Assembly: GCA_003222675.1 (NCBI GenBank)
Contig: QHWT01000055.1
Location: 164,287 to 228,286, forward strand
DNA: 64,000 nt
From: Acidobacteriota bacterium
Lineage (GTDB): Bacteria; Acidobacteriota; Vicinamibacteria; Vicinamibacterales; 2-12-FULL-66-21
Direction: 5' to 3'
Shown piece after piece: positions 24,264 through 33,471 of this stretch. A program made the position numbers and the translations under genes. The number at the start of each line of letters is the position of its first letter. Position 1 is the first letter of the stretch. The notes under the pieces are model-generated. The model was not told where the DNA came from. It ran no database searches and saw nothing but the letters and a program-made list of their open reading frames with translations.

Positions 24264-25669
24264 TCGACGACGTTCTGGGGTTGAGCCATAAACCGGACGA
24301 AGCGGAACTGCTCCAGCTCGAACAGAAGTACTGCTCGTGGGGCGATACGGTGCACTATCTGGATCCGCCCAAGTTCTTCGAGCGTGCCGAGGGCAACTAT
24401 CTCTACGACCGCGAGGGCATCCCCTACCTCGATCTGCAGATGTGGTACTCGGCCGCAAGCTTCGGGTACGGCAATTCACGGTTGAATCAATCGCTCAAGG
24501 ATCAGATCGACAGGCTTCCGCAACTCGCCTGTCAGTATCTCCACCCTGAAAAGGTTCAACTGTCGACGGCAATCGCCCGCCTGAACGAATCGAAGTTCGG
24601 GCGTGCGGGGCGCGTCCATTTCAACGTCGGCGGCGCCCAGGCGATCGAGGACTCCCTGAAGATCGTGCGCAATGCGACCGGAAAGAGCGTGGTCTTCGCG
24701 TTCATGGGGGGCTATCACGGCAGGACGCTCGGCGCGAGCGCCATCACGTCGAGCTATCGCTATCGCCGCCGCTACGGCCACTTCTCGGACCGCGCGCACT
24801 TTGTTCCGTATCCATATTGTTTCCGGTGCCCGTACGACAAGAAACGAGAGGACTGCGATCTGTATTGCGTCAAACAGTTCGCGAAGAACTTCGAGACCGA
24901 ATACAACTCCTTCTGGGATGCGAAAGCGCGTGAGTCCGAGTTTGCGGCGTTCTACATCGAGCCGATTCAAGGCACCGGCGGGTACGTCGTGCCGCCCGTC
25001 GGGTATTTTCCGGCACTCAAAAAGATTCTCGACGAGCGCGGCATCCTGCTCGTCGACGACGAGATCCAGATGGGTTTCTTCCGGGCGGGGAAGTTCTGGG
25101 CCATTGAGAACTTCGACGTCGTCCCCGACATTGTCGTCTTCGGCAAGGCGCTGACGAACGGCCTGAATCCGTTGTCCGGCATCTGGGCACGCGAGGAGTT
25201 GATCAACCCGGACACCTTTCCGCCGGGCTCGACGCACTCGACGTTCTCCGCCAATACGCTGGGAACCGCCGTCGGTCTCGAGGCGGTGCGAATGATGACC
25301 GAGACCAACTACGAGGAGATCGTCAGAAGGAAGGGGAGCTATTTCCTGGCGCAGCTCAAAGCCCTTCAGGCCAAGTACCCGAGGGTCATCGGCGACACCG
25401 ACGGGATTGGCCTCGCGCTGCGAATTGAGATCTGCCGCGAAGACGGCCGCCTGCCGGACCGCGAGCTGACGGATCGGATCTTCGCGGAAGGCATGAAAGG
25501 AAACCTCGACGCCCGCGGGCGTCCCATGGGCCTCGTGCTCGATGTCGGCGGCTACTTCAAGAATGTCTTCACCCTGGCGCCGTGCTTCGAGATGACCGAA
25601 GACGAGATCGATCTGGCCGTCGAGCTTTTCGAGCAACTGATCCGCCGATGCGCGCCGGACAGAACCTAG
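24251..25669 (+). CDS. Class III PLP-dependent aminotransferase
   Basis: 472 residues from the ATG at 24251. The PLP Schiff-base lysine is Lys299 in VVFGKALTNGL, with the upstream acidic pair in LVDDEIQMGF and the phosphate-binding GGAQAIEDSLK region. MGGYHGRTLGASAITSSYRYR is the usual class III segment. A Cys-rich insert (CFRCPYDKKREDCDLYC) could bind a metal or be structural. The family transfers amino groups to aldehydes or ketones at terminal positions. It would fit amination of an aldehyde produced by the SDR at 16157 (inference). It overlaps the HAD gene. Confidence 0.9.
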   Translation: MGPVVDDVLGLSHKPDEAELLQLEQKYCSWGDTVHYLDPPKFFERAEGNYLYDREGIPYLDLQMWYSAASFGYGNSRLNQSLKDQIDRLPQLACQYLHPEKVQLSTAIARLNESKFGRAGRVHFNVGGAQAIEDSLKIVRNATGKSVVFAFMGGYHGRTLGASAITSSYRYRRRYGHFSDRAHFVPYPYCFRCPYDKKREDCDLYCVKQFAKNFETEYNSFWDAKARESEFAAFYIEPIQGTGGYVVPPVGYFPALKKILDERGILLVDDEIQMGFFRAGKFWAIENFDVVPDIVVFGKALTNGLNPLSGIWAREELINPDTFPPGSTHSTFSANTLGTAVGLEAVRMMTETNYEEIVRRKGSYFLAQLKALQAKYPRVIGDTDGIGLALRIEICREDGRLPDRELTDRIFAEGMKGNLDARGRPMGLVLDVGGYFKNVFTLAPCFEMTEDEIDLAVELFEQLIRRCAPDRT

Positions 25670-25676
25670 TCAAGAC

Positions 25677-27011
25677 ATGCTTGCCAGCCTGAGCGATCGG
25701 ATCGAGTCGGTGGCGCTGCGAAGCGCCCCGAAAACCGCGGCGCGTGTGCTCGGCGCCATCCCTTCGTCGGCGCTCGAGGCGCTGCAGCGGGTACGTTTCC
25801 GGCGAACCTTGCAGCGCGCCGCCGAGCGGTCGTCCTTCTACCGCGAGCAGTTCCGCCGCCGCGGCATTGATGTCAAACGCGTCGAGCACCCCTCACAGCT
25901 CGGTGACTTCTACACGACGGGCGAGGATATTCGAACCCACGGAGCCGAGGCCTTTACGACCGGTCGAGGAGACACGGCGTTCGAAACGACCGGCACGACA
26001 TCGGCGGTTACCAAGCGCATCGTTTTTTCCCGGCGCGAGCTGGACGCCCTCGGCTGCGCCAGTGCTGCGGCGCTCGCGGTGCTTGGACTGGGACCCGACG
26101 ACATCGTCCTCAGCGCGTTCGACTGCTCGTTCTGGGTGTCTCCCGCAGTCGTGCGAACGGCGCTTCAGTACATCGGATGCTTCCACGTCGAAGCGGGCAA
26201 GATCCCACCGTCTGAGTTCTACGAGCGAGCGCTGCGCTACCGTCCGTCGATCATCTTCGGTGAACCGTCATGGATCGTCCGGTTGTCCGAAGTAGCCGGG
26301 GAGCGCGGCACCTGGCCGGTTAGATTCCTCTGCGCGGGCGGCGAGAATCTGACCGAGGAGGCGCGTCGCAGCGTCGAACGCGCGTGGGGCGCTCCGCTCT
26401 TCTTGAGCTACGGGCAGACGGAAGCGTTCGGATCGCTCGGGCTCGAGTGCCGCGAGCAGCACGGATATCACAGGAACGACTTGCACTTCCTCTTCGAGAT
26501 CGATGCTGCTGACCAGACCGGTCAGGGGGAACTCGTCTACACGACGCTGACCCGCGAGGTGATGCCGCTCATTCGCTACCGCTCGAGCGACGTGACACAC
26601 CTCATCGATGAGCCCTGCGCGTGCGGCCTCTTTGCGCGCCGCATTGCCAAGATTCACGGCCGCGCGGACGAGATGGTCGTCTGCGGCATGGGGAACGTCG
26701 GCCCGTGGGTGTTCGCAGAACTGCTTCGCGGCGTTCCGGTCGCGGGAGACGAGTGGCAGGCGGTGGTGACCTGCGATGGCCGACGCGACATCATCGAGCT
26801 GCGGATGGAATGTGATGCGACCTTGAATCCCGCGTGCGTCCGGCGGACAGTGCTGGAAACTCTAAGATCGAACTTCCCCGACTTTTGGAAGAATCGGGAA
26901 ATGGGCCTCTACGATTTGCGGATGACCGTGTCGCCCGCCGGAACCCTTCGCCGCGAGCGGAAACTGCGTCGCGTTGTCGATCAGCGTGAGATGACGACAG
27001 CGTCACTCTGA
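25677..27011 (+). CDS. Phenylacetate-CoA ligase / CapK-like adenylating enzyme
   Basis: 444 residues. The ATP-binding loop is TTGTTSAVTKR, followed by LSYGQTEAFGSLG (A5-like motif) and GELVYTTLTREVMPLIRYRSSD (A7/A8 region). These match the PaaK/CapK branch of the ANL superfamily, which activates carboxylates as acyl-adenylates and passes them to CoA or to an amine or alcohol. CapK-like proteins occur in surface-polymer and lipid clusters. It is the last gene of the operon, and its stop overlaps the convergent GWxTD gene by 9 bp. The activated acid is unknown. Confidence 0.86.
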   Translation: MLASLSDRIESVALRSAPKTAARVLGAIPSSALEALQRVRFRRTLQRAAERSSFYREQFRRRGIDVKRVEHPSQLGDFYTTGEDIRTHGAEAFTTGRGDTAFETTGTTSAVTKRIVFSRRELDALGCASAAALAVLGLGPDDIVLSAFDCSFWVSPAVVRTALQYIGCFHVEAGKIPPSEFYERALRYRPSIIFGEPSWIVRLSEVAGERGTWPVRFLCAGGENLTEEARRSVERAWGAPLFLSYGQTEAFGSLGLECREQHGYHRNDLHFLFEIDAADQTGQGELVYTTLTREVMPLIRYRSSDVTHLIDEPCACGLFARRIAKIHGRADEMVVCGMGNVGPWVFAELLRGVPVAGDEWQAVVTCDGRRDIIELRMECDATLNPACVRRTVLETLRSNFPDFWKNREMGLYDLRMTVSPAGTLRRERKLRRVVDQREMTTASL

Positions 27012-27632
27012 CTGGACTGCCCGAGCGGCGGCGGCGACGATCGTGTGGCGTGCAATCATCTCCCGCCACCGCTGAAACCGGCTGGAATCGCGGATCTCGT
27101 CGCGGTGTCCGGGCTCAATGGTGAACGCGACCTCGAGTGATGGAATCTCGAGCACGCTCAAAAGATCGCTGCTCGTTTCACGGTTATATACCCACGTATG
27201 GAATTCGGTCGTGTCGAAAGCGTCGTTGGGAACTGACAGCCGGCCAGGCGTGATCATCTCCGGTGCGGCGCCTTTCACCGGCCCAGCGATCTGTTGTTGA
27301 ACCGTTGGCGGGCCCAACACGACGAACACCAGCCCTCTCGCGGAACGGGAGCCGGGCGTCCTGCCGATCGTGAACTGTGCATCGGCGCTACGGATACGCG
27401 CCAAGATGGTGTCCTTGAATTCGTTTCTGTCGGTCCTGGGCGTCGGGTCGCGGCGCTTCCAGTACGTCTCGCGGAACTGCTGGCGCGCCTCCTCCGACTG
27501 AAGATGCTTCCACTCCTGCTTTTCTTCGGACGTGAGAAAGTACGCCTCTGGTGACCTGGACCAATCTTCGGCGCCAGGGACAGTCACGGGTGCGTTGAGC
27601 AACGCGGCGAACAGGAAAAGCTCGAGCGTCAT
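27003..27632 (-). CDS. GWxTD-domain exported protein
   Basis: 209 residues from the ATG at 27632, with an N-terminal hydrophobic signal (LELFLFAALLNAPVTVPG). The core has WKHLQSEEARQQFRETYWKRRDP, FKDTILARIRSADAQF and GLVFVVLGPP, which are typical of GWxTD proteins of Acidobacteria and Bacteroidetes. The family is thought to be periplasmic or outer-membrane linked, with no fixed function. It lies downstream of, and on the same strand as, the sulfatase/TPR gene, 74 bp apart, so the two may share a transcript. It converges on the biosynthetic operon. Confidence 0.75.
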   Translation of the reverse strand: MTLELFLFAALLNAPVTVPGAEDWSRSPEAYFLTSEEKQEWKHLQSEEARQQFRETYWKRRDPTPRTDRNEFKDTILARIRSADAQFTIGRTPGSRSARGLVFVVLGPPTVQQQIAGPVKGAAPEMITPGRLSVPNDAFDTTEFHTWVYNRETSSDLLSVLEIPSLEVAFTIEPGHRDEIRDSSRFQRWREMIARHTIVAAAARAVQSE

Positions 27633-27706
27633 GATCACAGTCTACGACGGCTCTTCGCTGGCCATGGTCTGCGCGGCCAAAGGCTCGATTCGTCGGGCTT
27701 TTGCAT

Positions 27707-29917
27707 TCAATGCGACGCGCCCCCGCGACGCACGTCCGCCAGCGTCCGCGCGATCTCAGGCTGGTTGGGATCGAGGCGCAGCGACTGACGGAGCGCCGCC
27801 TCCGCTCCCGCGCTGTCCCCCACAGCAAGACGTGTCAGGCCCAGCCCGTTCAGCGCCATCGTCGACGGCGGACCGGCCTCGATCGCCCGCTCGAAGTAGG
27901 GGAGCGCCTCCGCGGGATGGCCTCCGGAGGCGAGCGCACCCGCCAGATACAGCAAGGACTCCTGATTGCGCGGCTCGCGCTCGATAGCCTGACGAAAGAG
28001 CTGGACCGCCTGATCCGGATGTCCGCTCCGGACGCGCACGACGCCCAGTTTCGTGAGTGCCGATACATCGCCGCCATCGATCGCGAGGACGCGTTCGTAG
28101 CGCGCACTCGCGGTCGACAGATCCTGGCGCAGCAGAGCAAGGTCGCCGAGACGGCGGAGCGCTTCGATGTGATCCGGAGCGAGCTTCAGGACGTGCTCGC
28201 ACAACGCGGTGGCCTCGCCGTAGTTGTGCTCCTGGATGCGCACCTCGACGAGTGAGATCAAGGGTTGCGCGAACGTCGGGTTCTCGCGTGCGGCGCGTTC
28301 GAGAATCAGCGCCGCTTCGTCGAGGCGGCCGGCGAACCGGAGATTGTCGCCAAGCACGATTGCGTCTTCCGGCGTCAGTTCGCCCTCCTTGTCGAGAGCC
28401 CGAAGGTCCGCGACGGCGAGATCGTGACGTCCAGCGGCGGCGTAGGCGACGGCGCGGGTGCGGCGGGCCATCAGCAAGCCCGGATCGTCTGCGAGCACTG
28501 CGGTCAGCTCTCGAATGGCGACCTCGGGCTCGGTTCGCGCCGTAGACATCCCGCGATTGAGACGCGGCAAGAGTCGGATGCCGTCCTTCGGATCGCGAAG
28601 CGCAGTACCGGCGCGCGAGACACGACCTCCGCTGACGTATCCAAGCGCGCGCAGACGCTCGGCCGCTTCGGCCTCGACTGGAGCTGTCACGGCCGGCGCG
28701 GGCGTACGAAGCAGCGCTTCTTCAAGCTTGCGGCTCAACTCGTTGGCACGCGCATGCTGCTCCTCCACACGGTTCGTCTTCTCTGACGCATCGTGCTCCA
28801 GGTCATACAGCTCCGGGTGCGGCGCCTTGATGAACTTGAGACCCGCGATCCGCCAGGCGAAAAGCGGGGCCCATCCCAACTCCATCTCGGGATACAGCGA
28901 CTCGGCGTACGACGGAGCATCCGACATCTCCTGCCCGTCGGCGGCCGCGCGAAGCGAGCGGCCGTCGACATCGTTGAGGCGCCCGAGCCCCGCGTAATCC
29001 GCAAGCGTTGGCAACACGTCTATCGAACGGGCGACTGTACGGGATAGGTAACCTGCGGGAATCCCCGGGCCCGCCATGACCCAAGGCACTCGAATCGTCG
29101 CGTCGTACAGAAAGATTCCGTGTGTGCCCTCTCCGTGCTCGCCAAGGCTTTCACCATGGTCCGCGGTGACAACGATCATCGTGCGCGCGGTTTCATTCCT
29201 GACATCGAGCGCATTGAGCAGACGTGCAAGCTGCCGATCGACGAAGGCGATCTCGCCGTCGTACGGCGACTGGCGGTACCGTTCCGCCAGATCTGCCGGC
29301 GGCTCGTACGGCGCGTGCGGATCGTAATAGTGGACCCAGAGGAACCAGGGTGGCGCGGGCGCTGCTGCGGAACTCGACGTCTGGAGCCAGCGAAGCGCCG
29401 CGTCGGTGGTCGCATCGGCGAACCGCTCGACGTACGGCGTCCGGCGTCGATCGTTTCCTCTGGGCAGATGATCGTCGTAGGTTTCGAATCCGCGATCGAA
29501 CCCGAACCGGCGATCGAGTGGAAAGCCGGACACGAATGCGGCCGTCCGGTAGCCCGTCTGCCGGAAGTCCTCGGCGGCGGTCCTGACCTGCGGAGATAAA
29601 GTAAAACCGCTGTTGTTCCGAAAACCATGGCCGAGCGGAATCTGGCCGGTCAGAATGGACGCGTGTGACGGTCCGGTCAGCGGCGCGTGGGCGACCGCTG
29701 TCTCGAAGCGGACGCCCCGTCTGGCCAGAGCATCGATCGTGGGCGTGGACGCATTCGTATATCCGTAACACCCGACGTGATCCGCACGAAGCGTGTCGAT
29801 GGTGACGAGCAGCACGTTCGGGCGGGTCGGGGACGAGTCGCGGGACGTGCCTGCCCCGCAGCCGGCGGCCAGCATCACTGCCGTCAGAGCAGAGACGGCC
29901 GTGAACGCGGATCTCAT
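27707..29917 (-). CDS. Sulfatase-fold lipoprotein fused to TPR repeats
   Basis: 736 residues from the ATG at 29917. The signal peptide ends in the lipobox VMLAAGC. Residues from about 30 to 400 are an alkaline-phosphatase-superfamily sulfatase domain: LLVTIDTLRADHVGCYGY supplies the metal Asp and VVTADHGESLGEHGE the second metal site. The segment that normally reads CxPSR is LTGPSHAS, so the formylglycine Cys is Thr and the Arg is His. The last 300 residues are TPR repeats (ALILERAARENPTFAQPLI onward). It may be a phosphatase, a phosphotransferase or a binding scaffold rather than a sulfatase. Confidence 0.85.
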   Translation of the reverse strand: MRSAFTAVSALTAVMLAAGCGAGTSRDSSPTRPNVLLVTIDTLRADHVGCYGYTNASTPTIDALARRGVRFETAVAHAPLTGPSHASILTGQIPLGHGFRNNSGFTLSPQVRTAAEDFRQTGYRTAAFVSGFPLDRRFGFDRGFETYDDHLPRGNDRRRTPYVERFADATTDAALRWLQTSSSAAAPAPPWFLWVHYYDPHAPYEPPADLAERYRQSPYDGEIAFVDRQLARLLNALDVRNETARTMIVVTADHGESLGEHGEGTHGIFLYDATIRVPWVMAGPGIPAGYLSRTVARSIDVLPTLADYAGLGRLNDVDGRSLRAAADGQEMSDAPSYAESLYPEMELGWAPLFAWRIAGLKFIKAPHPELYDLEHDASEKTNRVEEQHARANELSRKLEEALLRTPAPAVTAPVEAEAAERLRALGYVSGGRVSRAGTALRDPKDGIRLLPRLNRGMSTARTEPEVAIRELTAVLADDPGLLMARRTRAVAYAAAGRHDLAVADLRALDKEGELTPEDAIVLGDNLRFAGRLDEAALILERAARENPTFAQPLISLVEVRIQEHNYGEATALCEHVLKLAPDHIEALRRLGDLALLRQDLSTASARYERVLAIDGGDVSALTKLGVVRVRSGHPDQAVQLFRQAIEREPRNQESLLYLAGALASGGHPAEALPYFERAIEAGPPSTMALNGLGLTRLAVGDSAGAEAALRQSLRLDPNQPEIARTLADVRRGGASH

Positions 29918-30015
29918 CGGGTACGCCAAGCGAGACTATCCACCGCTCCATACATATGTTAGAAACGCGTTGACAACAAGCAAGCCGGTTAGAAATTCAC
30001 CTGACGAGGTTGAAG

Positions 30016-33000
30016 ATGATGAGGAGACTCTTCGCCACGATACGTGAAACGCCGCTGGCCAGGCCGGGCGCCATCACATTCGTGCTCCTGATCGCGGCCG
30101 CCTTCGGTACGCCTGCCTTTGCGCAGTCGTTCCTGGGAACGATCCGCGGAACAGTCACCGATCCCCAGGGACAGGTCGTTTCCGGTGCAGCCGTGCTGAT
30201 CACCGATGAGGCGACGGGCGTGCCCCGCGCGCTCGAGACGGATGCGCAGGGTCGCTACGAGGCGCCGAACGTCAGACCCGGGACGTACCGGGTCGAGGTC
30301 GTCACGCAGAACTTCAAGAAGTTCGAGAGGACCGGCGTCGTGCTGCGCGCCGCGGGAACCGCGCTGGTCGACGTCAATCTCGAACTGGGCAACGTGAGCG
30401 AGACGGTCACCGTCGCCGGCGACGCGCTCAACAACATCACGCTCGACAACCCGGCCATCTCCCGCGGCTTCGACGAGCAGCAGCTTCACGATCTTCCGCG
30501 GGATACGCGCGACATCCAGTCGTTCCTGCTCCTCAACCCCAACGTCGTGGGCGGCAGCGACGACATCCAGTTCCTCGGCGGGAAGACCTACGGCGTGTCG
30601 TACATCCAGGACGGCCAGGCGTCGACGAACGCCATCTTCGGAACCGTGGGCAACTCCGCACCGGGCCTCGACGCGGTTTCGGAGATCAGCGTGCTCTCGA
30701 ACTCGTACAGCGCCGAGTACGGCGGTCTCGCCGGCGTCGTCGTCACGACGAAGCGTGGAGCGAGCAGCTATCGCGGCACAGGATTCTACGACTTCAACAA
30801 CAACTCCCTGAACGCCTTGACCTACAACCAGAAACTCTCGGGCGTCGAGCGCGGCGATCCGCTCTCGGACACGCACGAGTATCGCTGGGGTGGGAGCACT
30901 GGCGGTCCTGTGGTCCAGGGAAAGCTGTTCTTCTACGCGAACTACGAGGGATCGAACGACAAGAGCATCTTCGGCGGCGGCCGGGCGACAGTTCCGACCC
31001 AGGCGATGCGGAACGGCGATTTTCGCGGCACTGCGATCGTGCCGAAGGACCCGAACACGGGGCAGCCGTTTCCGGGCCAGGTGATTCCCGGCGATCGGAT
31101 CGATCCGGCAGCAAAGTCCATCATGAACTTCTTCTATCCGCTGCCCAACCAAGGAACGCTCGCGTCCGGCTACGGTGTTTTCCAGCAGTTCGTGCCGGAG
31201 ACGCGCCACCGGCAGCGCGCCGACCTGAGGCTCGATCACGAGGCGACGAAGAACGATTCGTTGTTCATCCGCTCGAGCTATCAGAACAGGGATCCCAACA
31301 GCATCACCTTTGAGGGTGGTGGCGCCCTCACGAATCTGCCGATCCTGAATACCAGGCTCAATACGGCGTCTATCATCGGCGGCTGGACGAAGATTTTCTC
31401 GGCCACGAACGTCAACGAGCTTCGCGCGGGATACAACTATGACAACTCGCGACGGGAAAGCACGTTCCTCGCCGCGGACGTGGCGTCACGGCTCGGTATC
31501 GAAAACGCACCGAGCCTGTCGGCCGACCGCCGCGGGTTCCCTTCGTTTCAATTTACGGCCGGCGCGAACAGGCCCAGCAACATCGCCGACGCTGGCCGCA
31601 ACGTCGACCGCACCGTGCGCCAGAACGCCTTCTCGCTCAGCGACAGCTTCACGTCTATCCTGGGAGCGCATACGCTGAAGAGTGGCGGCCTGTGGACGCG
31701 CAACACCGCTCGCGACGGGTTTGGCTTCGGCGTCAATTTCCGCGGACAGTATCGGTTCCGCGGCACAGCGACCGGAAACGCGTTCACCGACTTCCTGCTG
31801 GGCGTGCCCTTCGACGTGCGCGACCAGGTGACGAACCGCGGGCCGCTGGATGGTCAGTCGAACGACATCGCGTTCTTCAGCCAGGACGACTGGCGCATCA
31901 ACAAGAGCCTGACGCTCTTCCTCGGCCTCCGCTATGAGGTCGTAGGGGCATGGCACGAGAAGGACCACACGCTCGCGAACTTCCTGCCTGTCGACGGCGG
32001 TCATCACGTGGTGCCAAATGCGCAGGTCGCTGCGTTGCTGCCGCCCGGCCTGATCGCGCTCGGCCGCACCCTTACCGCAGATCAAGCGGGCCTGCCCGAC
32101 ACCCTGGTCAATACCGACAAGAACAACTTCAGCCCCCGAGTGGGCTTTGCGTGGCGTCTCGACGAGAGCAACAAGACCGTGCTCCGTGGCGGCTTCGGAT
32201 TATTCCATCCGACCGTCGCGGTCCAGGGCATCCGGGATCTGCTCGCCACCAACGAATTCCGGTTCGTGAACACGCGAACCGGCGGCCGGCTCCGCAATGG
32301 GTTCTCCGGCGGAACCGCGACGGTGGACCTGGCTGATTTCGGCAATCAGGGGATCGACCCGAACCTGGAGAGCCCGGACATTTATCAGTACAACCTCACG
32401 CTGGAGCGCGAGCTGGTCGGCCAGATGGGGCTGCGCGTGAGTTACATCGGATCGACGATGAGGAAACTGCTGGTGGATCAGGACCACAATACGCTGCCCG
32501 CGAGCACGGTCCCCTTCGATCCGTCCGTTCCGTCTGACTATGCGCGTCTGCCCTTTCCCCTGTATGGCTACTTCATGGACGTCGTCGCGAACGCCGGCAG
32601 CGGTCAGTTCAATGCGCTCCAGTTCGAGCTGCAGCGACGGTATCGAAACGGTCTCGCGTTCAACGCGGCCTACACGCTGGCGCACTCGGACAGCAACGCG
32701 CCCGACACGGGCAACAGCACGATCGGCCCCGTGCAGTTCGATCCCTACGACATCGAGAAGGACCGCGGTCCCGATCCGAACGTCGTCAAGCACCGCATCG
32801 TCGCGAACGCCACGTGGGATATTCCGGTGGGGCACGGTCGAGCGCACGGCGCGAACATGGCGAACTGGGCGAACGCGCTCTTCGGCGGATGGACCACGTC
32901 GACGCTGTTCCAGGCGCGCAGCGGTCAGAACCTCACGCCGTTCTTCAGCGGGTTCTATACGACCAGCCCGTGGAATACGGGGAAAGCGCTGGACGGTCTG

Positions 33001-33420
33001 GGGAACTTCTTCTGTTGCGCGTGGCGTCCGGACCAGATCCGGGATCCCAACAGCGGAGGAGCCCGCGACGCGTTCTTCGATCAAACCGCATACGCGATTC
33101 CCGCACCGGGATTGCTCGGCAACGCGAAGAAGGGCAGCCTGAAGGGTCCTGGAACGTGGGTGGTGAACTTCGCGCTCTACAAGGATCTGGTGACGCACGA
33201 TCGCTTCAGACTGCAGTTCTCGGCGCTGCTCGACAACGCGTTCAACCATCCGCAGTTCTTCGCGGAGTATGGAGGCGGATTCGTCGATCTGACGTCGCTC
33301 TTGATCGACGAGGATCCTCACAACGGCACAACCGGCGTGCTGGGTGCGGATGCTATACGCAGTGTGGAGGGGTTCTCGCCGGGACGGGTCATACGCCTGG
33401 GTTTACGAGCGACGTTCTAG
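30016..33420 (+). CDS. TonB-dependent receptor with carboxypeptidase-regulatory domain (Oar-like)
   Basis: 1,134 residues from the ATG at 30016, with GACGAGG upstream as ribosome site. A signal peptide ending AAFGTPAFAQS is followed by a carboxypeptidase-regulatory/CNA-B-like domain (about residues 35-130: IRGTVTDPQGQVVSGAAVLI). The plug region then has a short TonB box and YGVSYIQDGQAS. The rest is a large outer-membrane beta-barrel ending FSPGRVIRLGLRATF, with the terminal Phe expected of barrel proteins. Such receptors dominate acidobacterial outer membranes and are thought to import glycans or siderophores; the ligand is unknown. It is divergent from the sulfatase gene. Confidence 0.9.
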   Translation: MMRRLFATIRETPLARPGAITFVLLIAAAFGTPAFAQSFLGTIRGTVTDPQGQVVSGAAVLITDEATGVPRALETDAQGRYEAPNVRPGTYRVEVVTQNFKKFERTGVVLRAAGTALVDVNLELGNVSETVTVAGDALNNITLDNPAISRGFDEQQLHDLPRDTRDIQSFLLLNPNVVGGSDDIQFLGGKTYGVSYIQDGQASTNAIFGTVGNSAPGLDAVSEISVLSNSYSAEYGGLAGVVVTTKRGASSYRGTGFYDFNNNSLNALTYNQKLSGVERGDPLSDTHEYRWGGSTGGPVVQGKLFFYANYEGSNDKSIFGGGRATVPTQAMRNGDFRGTAIVPKDPNTGQPFPGQVIPGDRIDPAAKSIMNFFYPLPNQGTLASGYGVFQQFVPETRHRQRADLRLDHEATKNDSLFIRSSYQNRDPNSITFEGGGALTNLPILNTRLNTASIIGGWTKIFSATNVNELRAGYNYDNSRRESTFLAADVASRLGIENAPSLSADRRGFPSFQFTAGANRPSNIADAGRNVDRTVRQNAFSLSDSFTSILGAHTLKSGGLWTRNTARDGFGFGVNFRGQYRFRGTATGNAFTDFLLGVPFDVRDQVTNRGPLDGQSNDIAFFSQDDWRINKSLTLFLGLRYEVVGAWHEKDHTLANFLPVDGGHHVVPNAQVAALLPPGLIALGRTLTADQAGLPDTLVNTDKNNFSPRVGFAWRLDESNKTVLRGGFGLFHPTVAVQGIRDLLATNEFRFVNTRTGGRLRNGFSGGTATVDLADFGNQGIDPNLESPDIYQYNLTLERELVGQMGLRVSYIGSTMRKLLVDQDHNTLPASTVPFDPSVPSDYARLPFPLYGYFMDVVANAGSGQFNALQFELQRRYRNGLAFNAAYTLAHSDSNAPDTGNSTIGPVQFDPYDIEKDRGPDPNVVKHRIVANATWDIPVGHGRAHGANMANWANALFGGWTTSTLFQARSGQNLTPFFSGFYTTSPWNTGKALDGLGNFFCCAWRPDQIRDPNSGGARDAFFDQTAYAIPAPGLLGNAKKGSLKGPGTWVVNFALYKDLVTHDRFRLQFSALLDNAFNHPQFFAEYGGGFVDLTSLLIDEDPHNGTTGVLGADAIRSVEGFSPGRVIRLGLRATF

Positions 33421-33427
33421 GGCACGT

Positions 33428-33458
33428 CGTCCGTTCGCGCATCGGGCGCGAACGGACG
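33428..33458 (+). terminator. Perfect 13-bp stem-loop after TonB receptor
   Basis: CGTCCGTTCGCGC (33428-33440), loop ATCGG, then the exact reverse complement at 33446-33458. It starts 8 bp after the receptor stop. No T-tract follows, so it may act as a weak or Rho-assisted terminator, or protect the mRNA end. It lies between convergent genes. Confidence 0.65.
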
Positions 33459-33471
33459 CACACATCAGGCG

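Noticed and set aside
17728-25669. Hopanoid side-chain pathway (radical SAM, class III aminotransferase, glycosyltransferase and deacetylase recall HpnH, HpnO, HpnI, HpnK)
   Set aside because: No squalene-hopene cyclase, squalene synthase or HpnG is present, and the operon is built around ketosynthases and an ACP; the likeness is in enzyme type only.
29970-29998. TTGACA as -35 of a sigma70 promoter for the TonB receptor
   Set aside because: The -10 at correct spacing is poor (AAATTC), and transcription would begin at or within the ribosome site at 30003-30009, leaving no proper leader.
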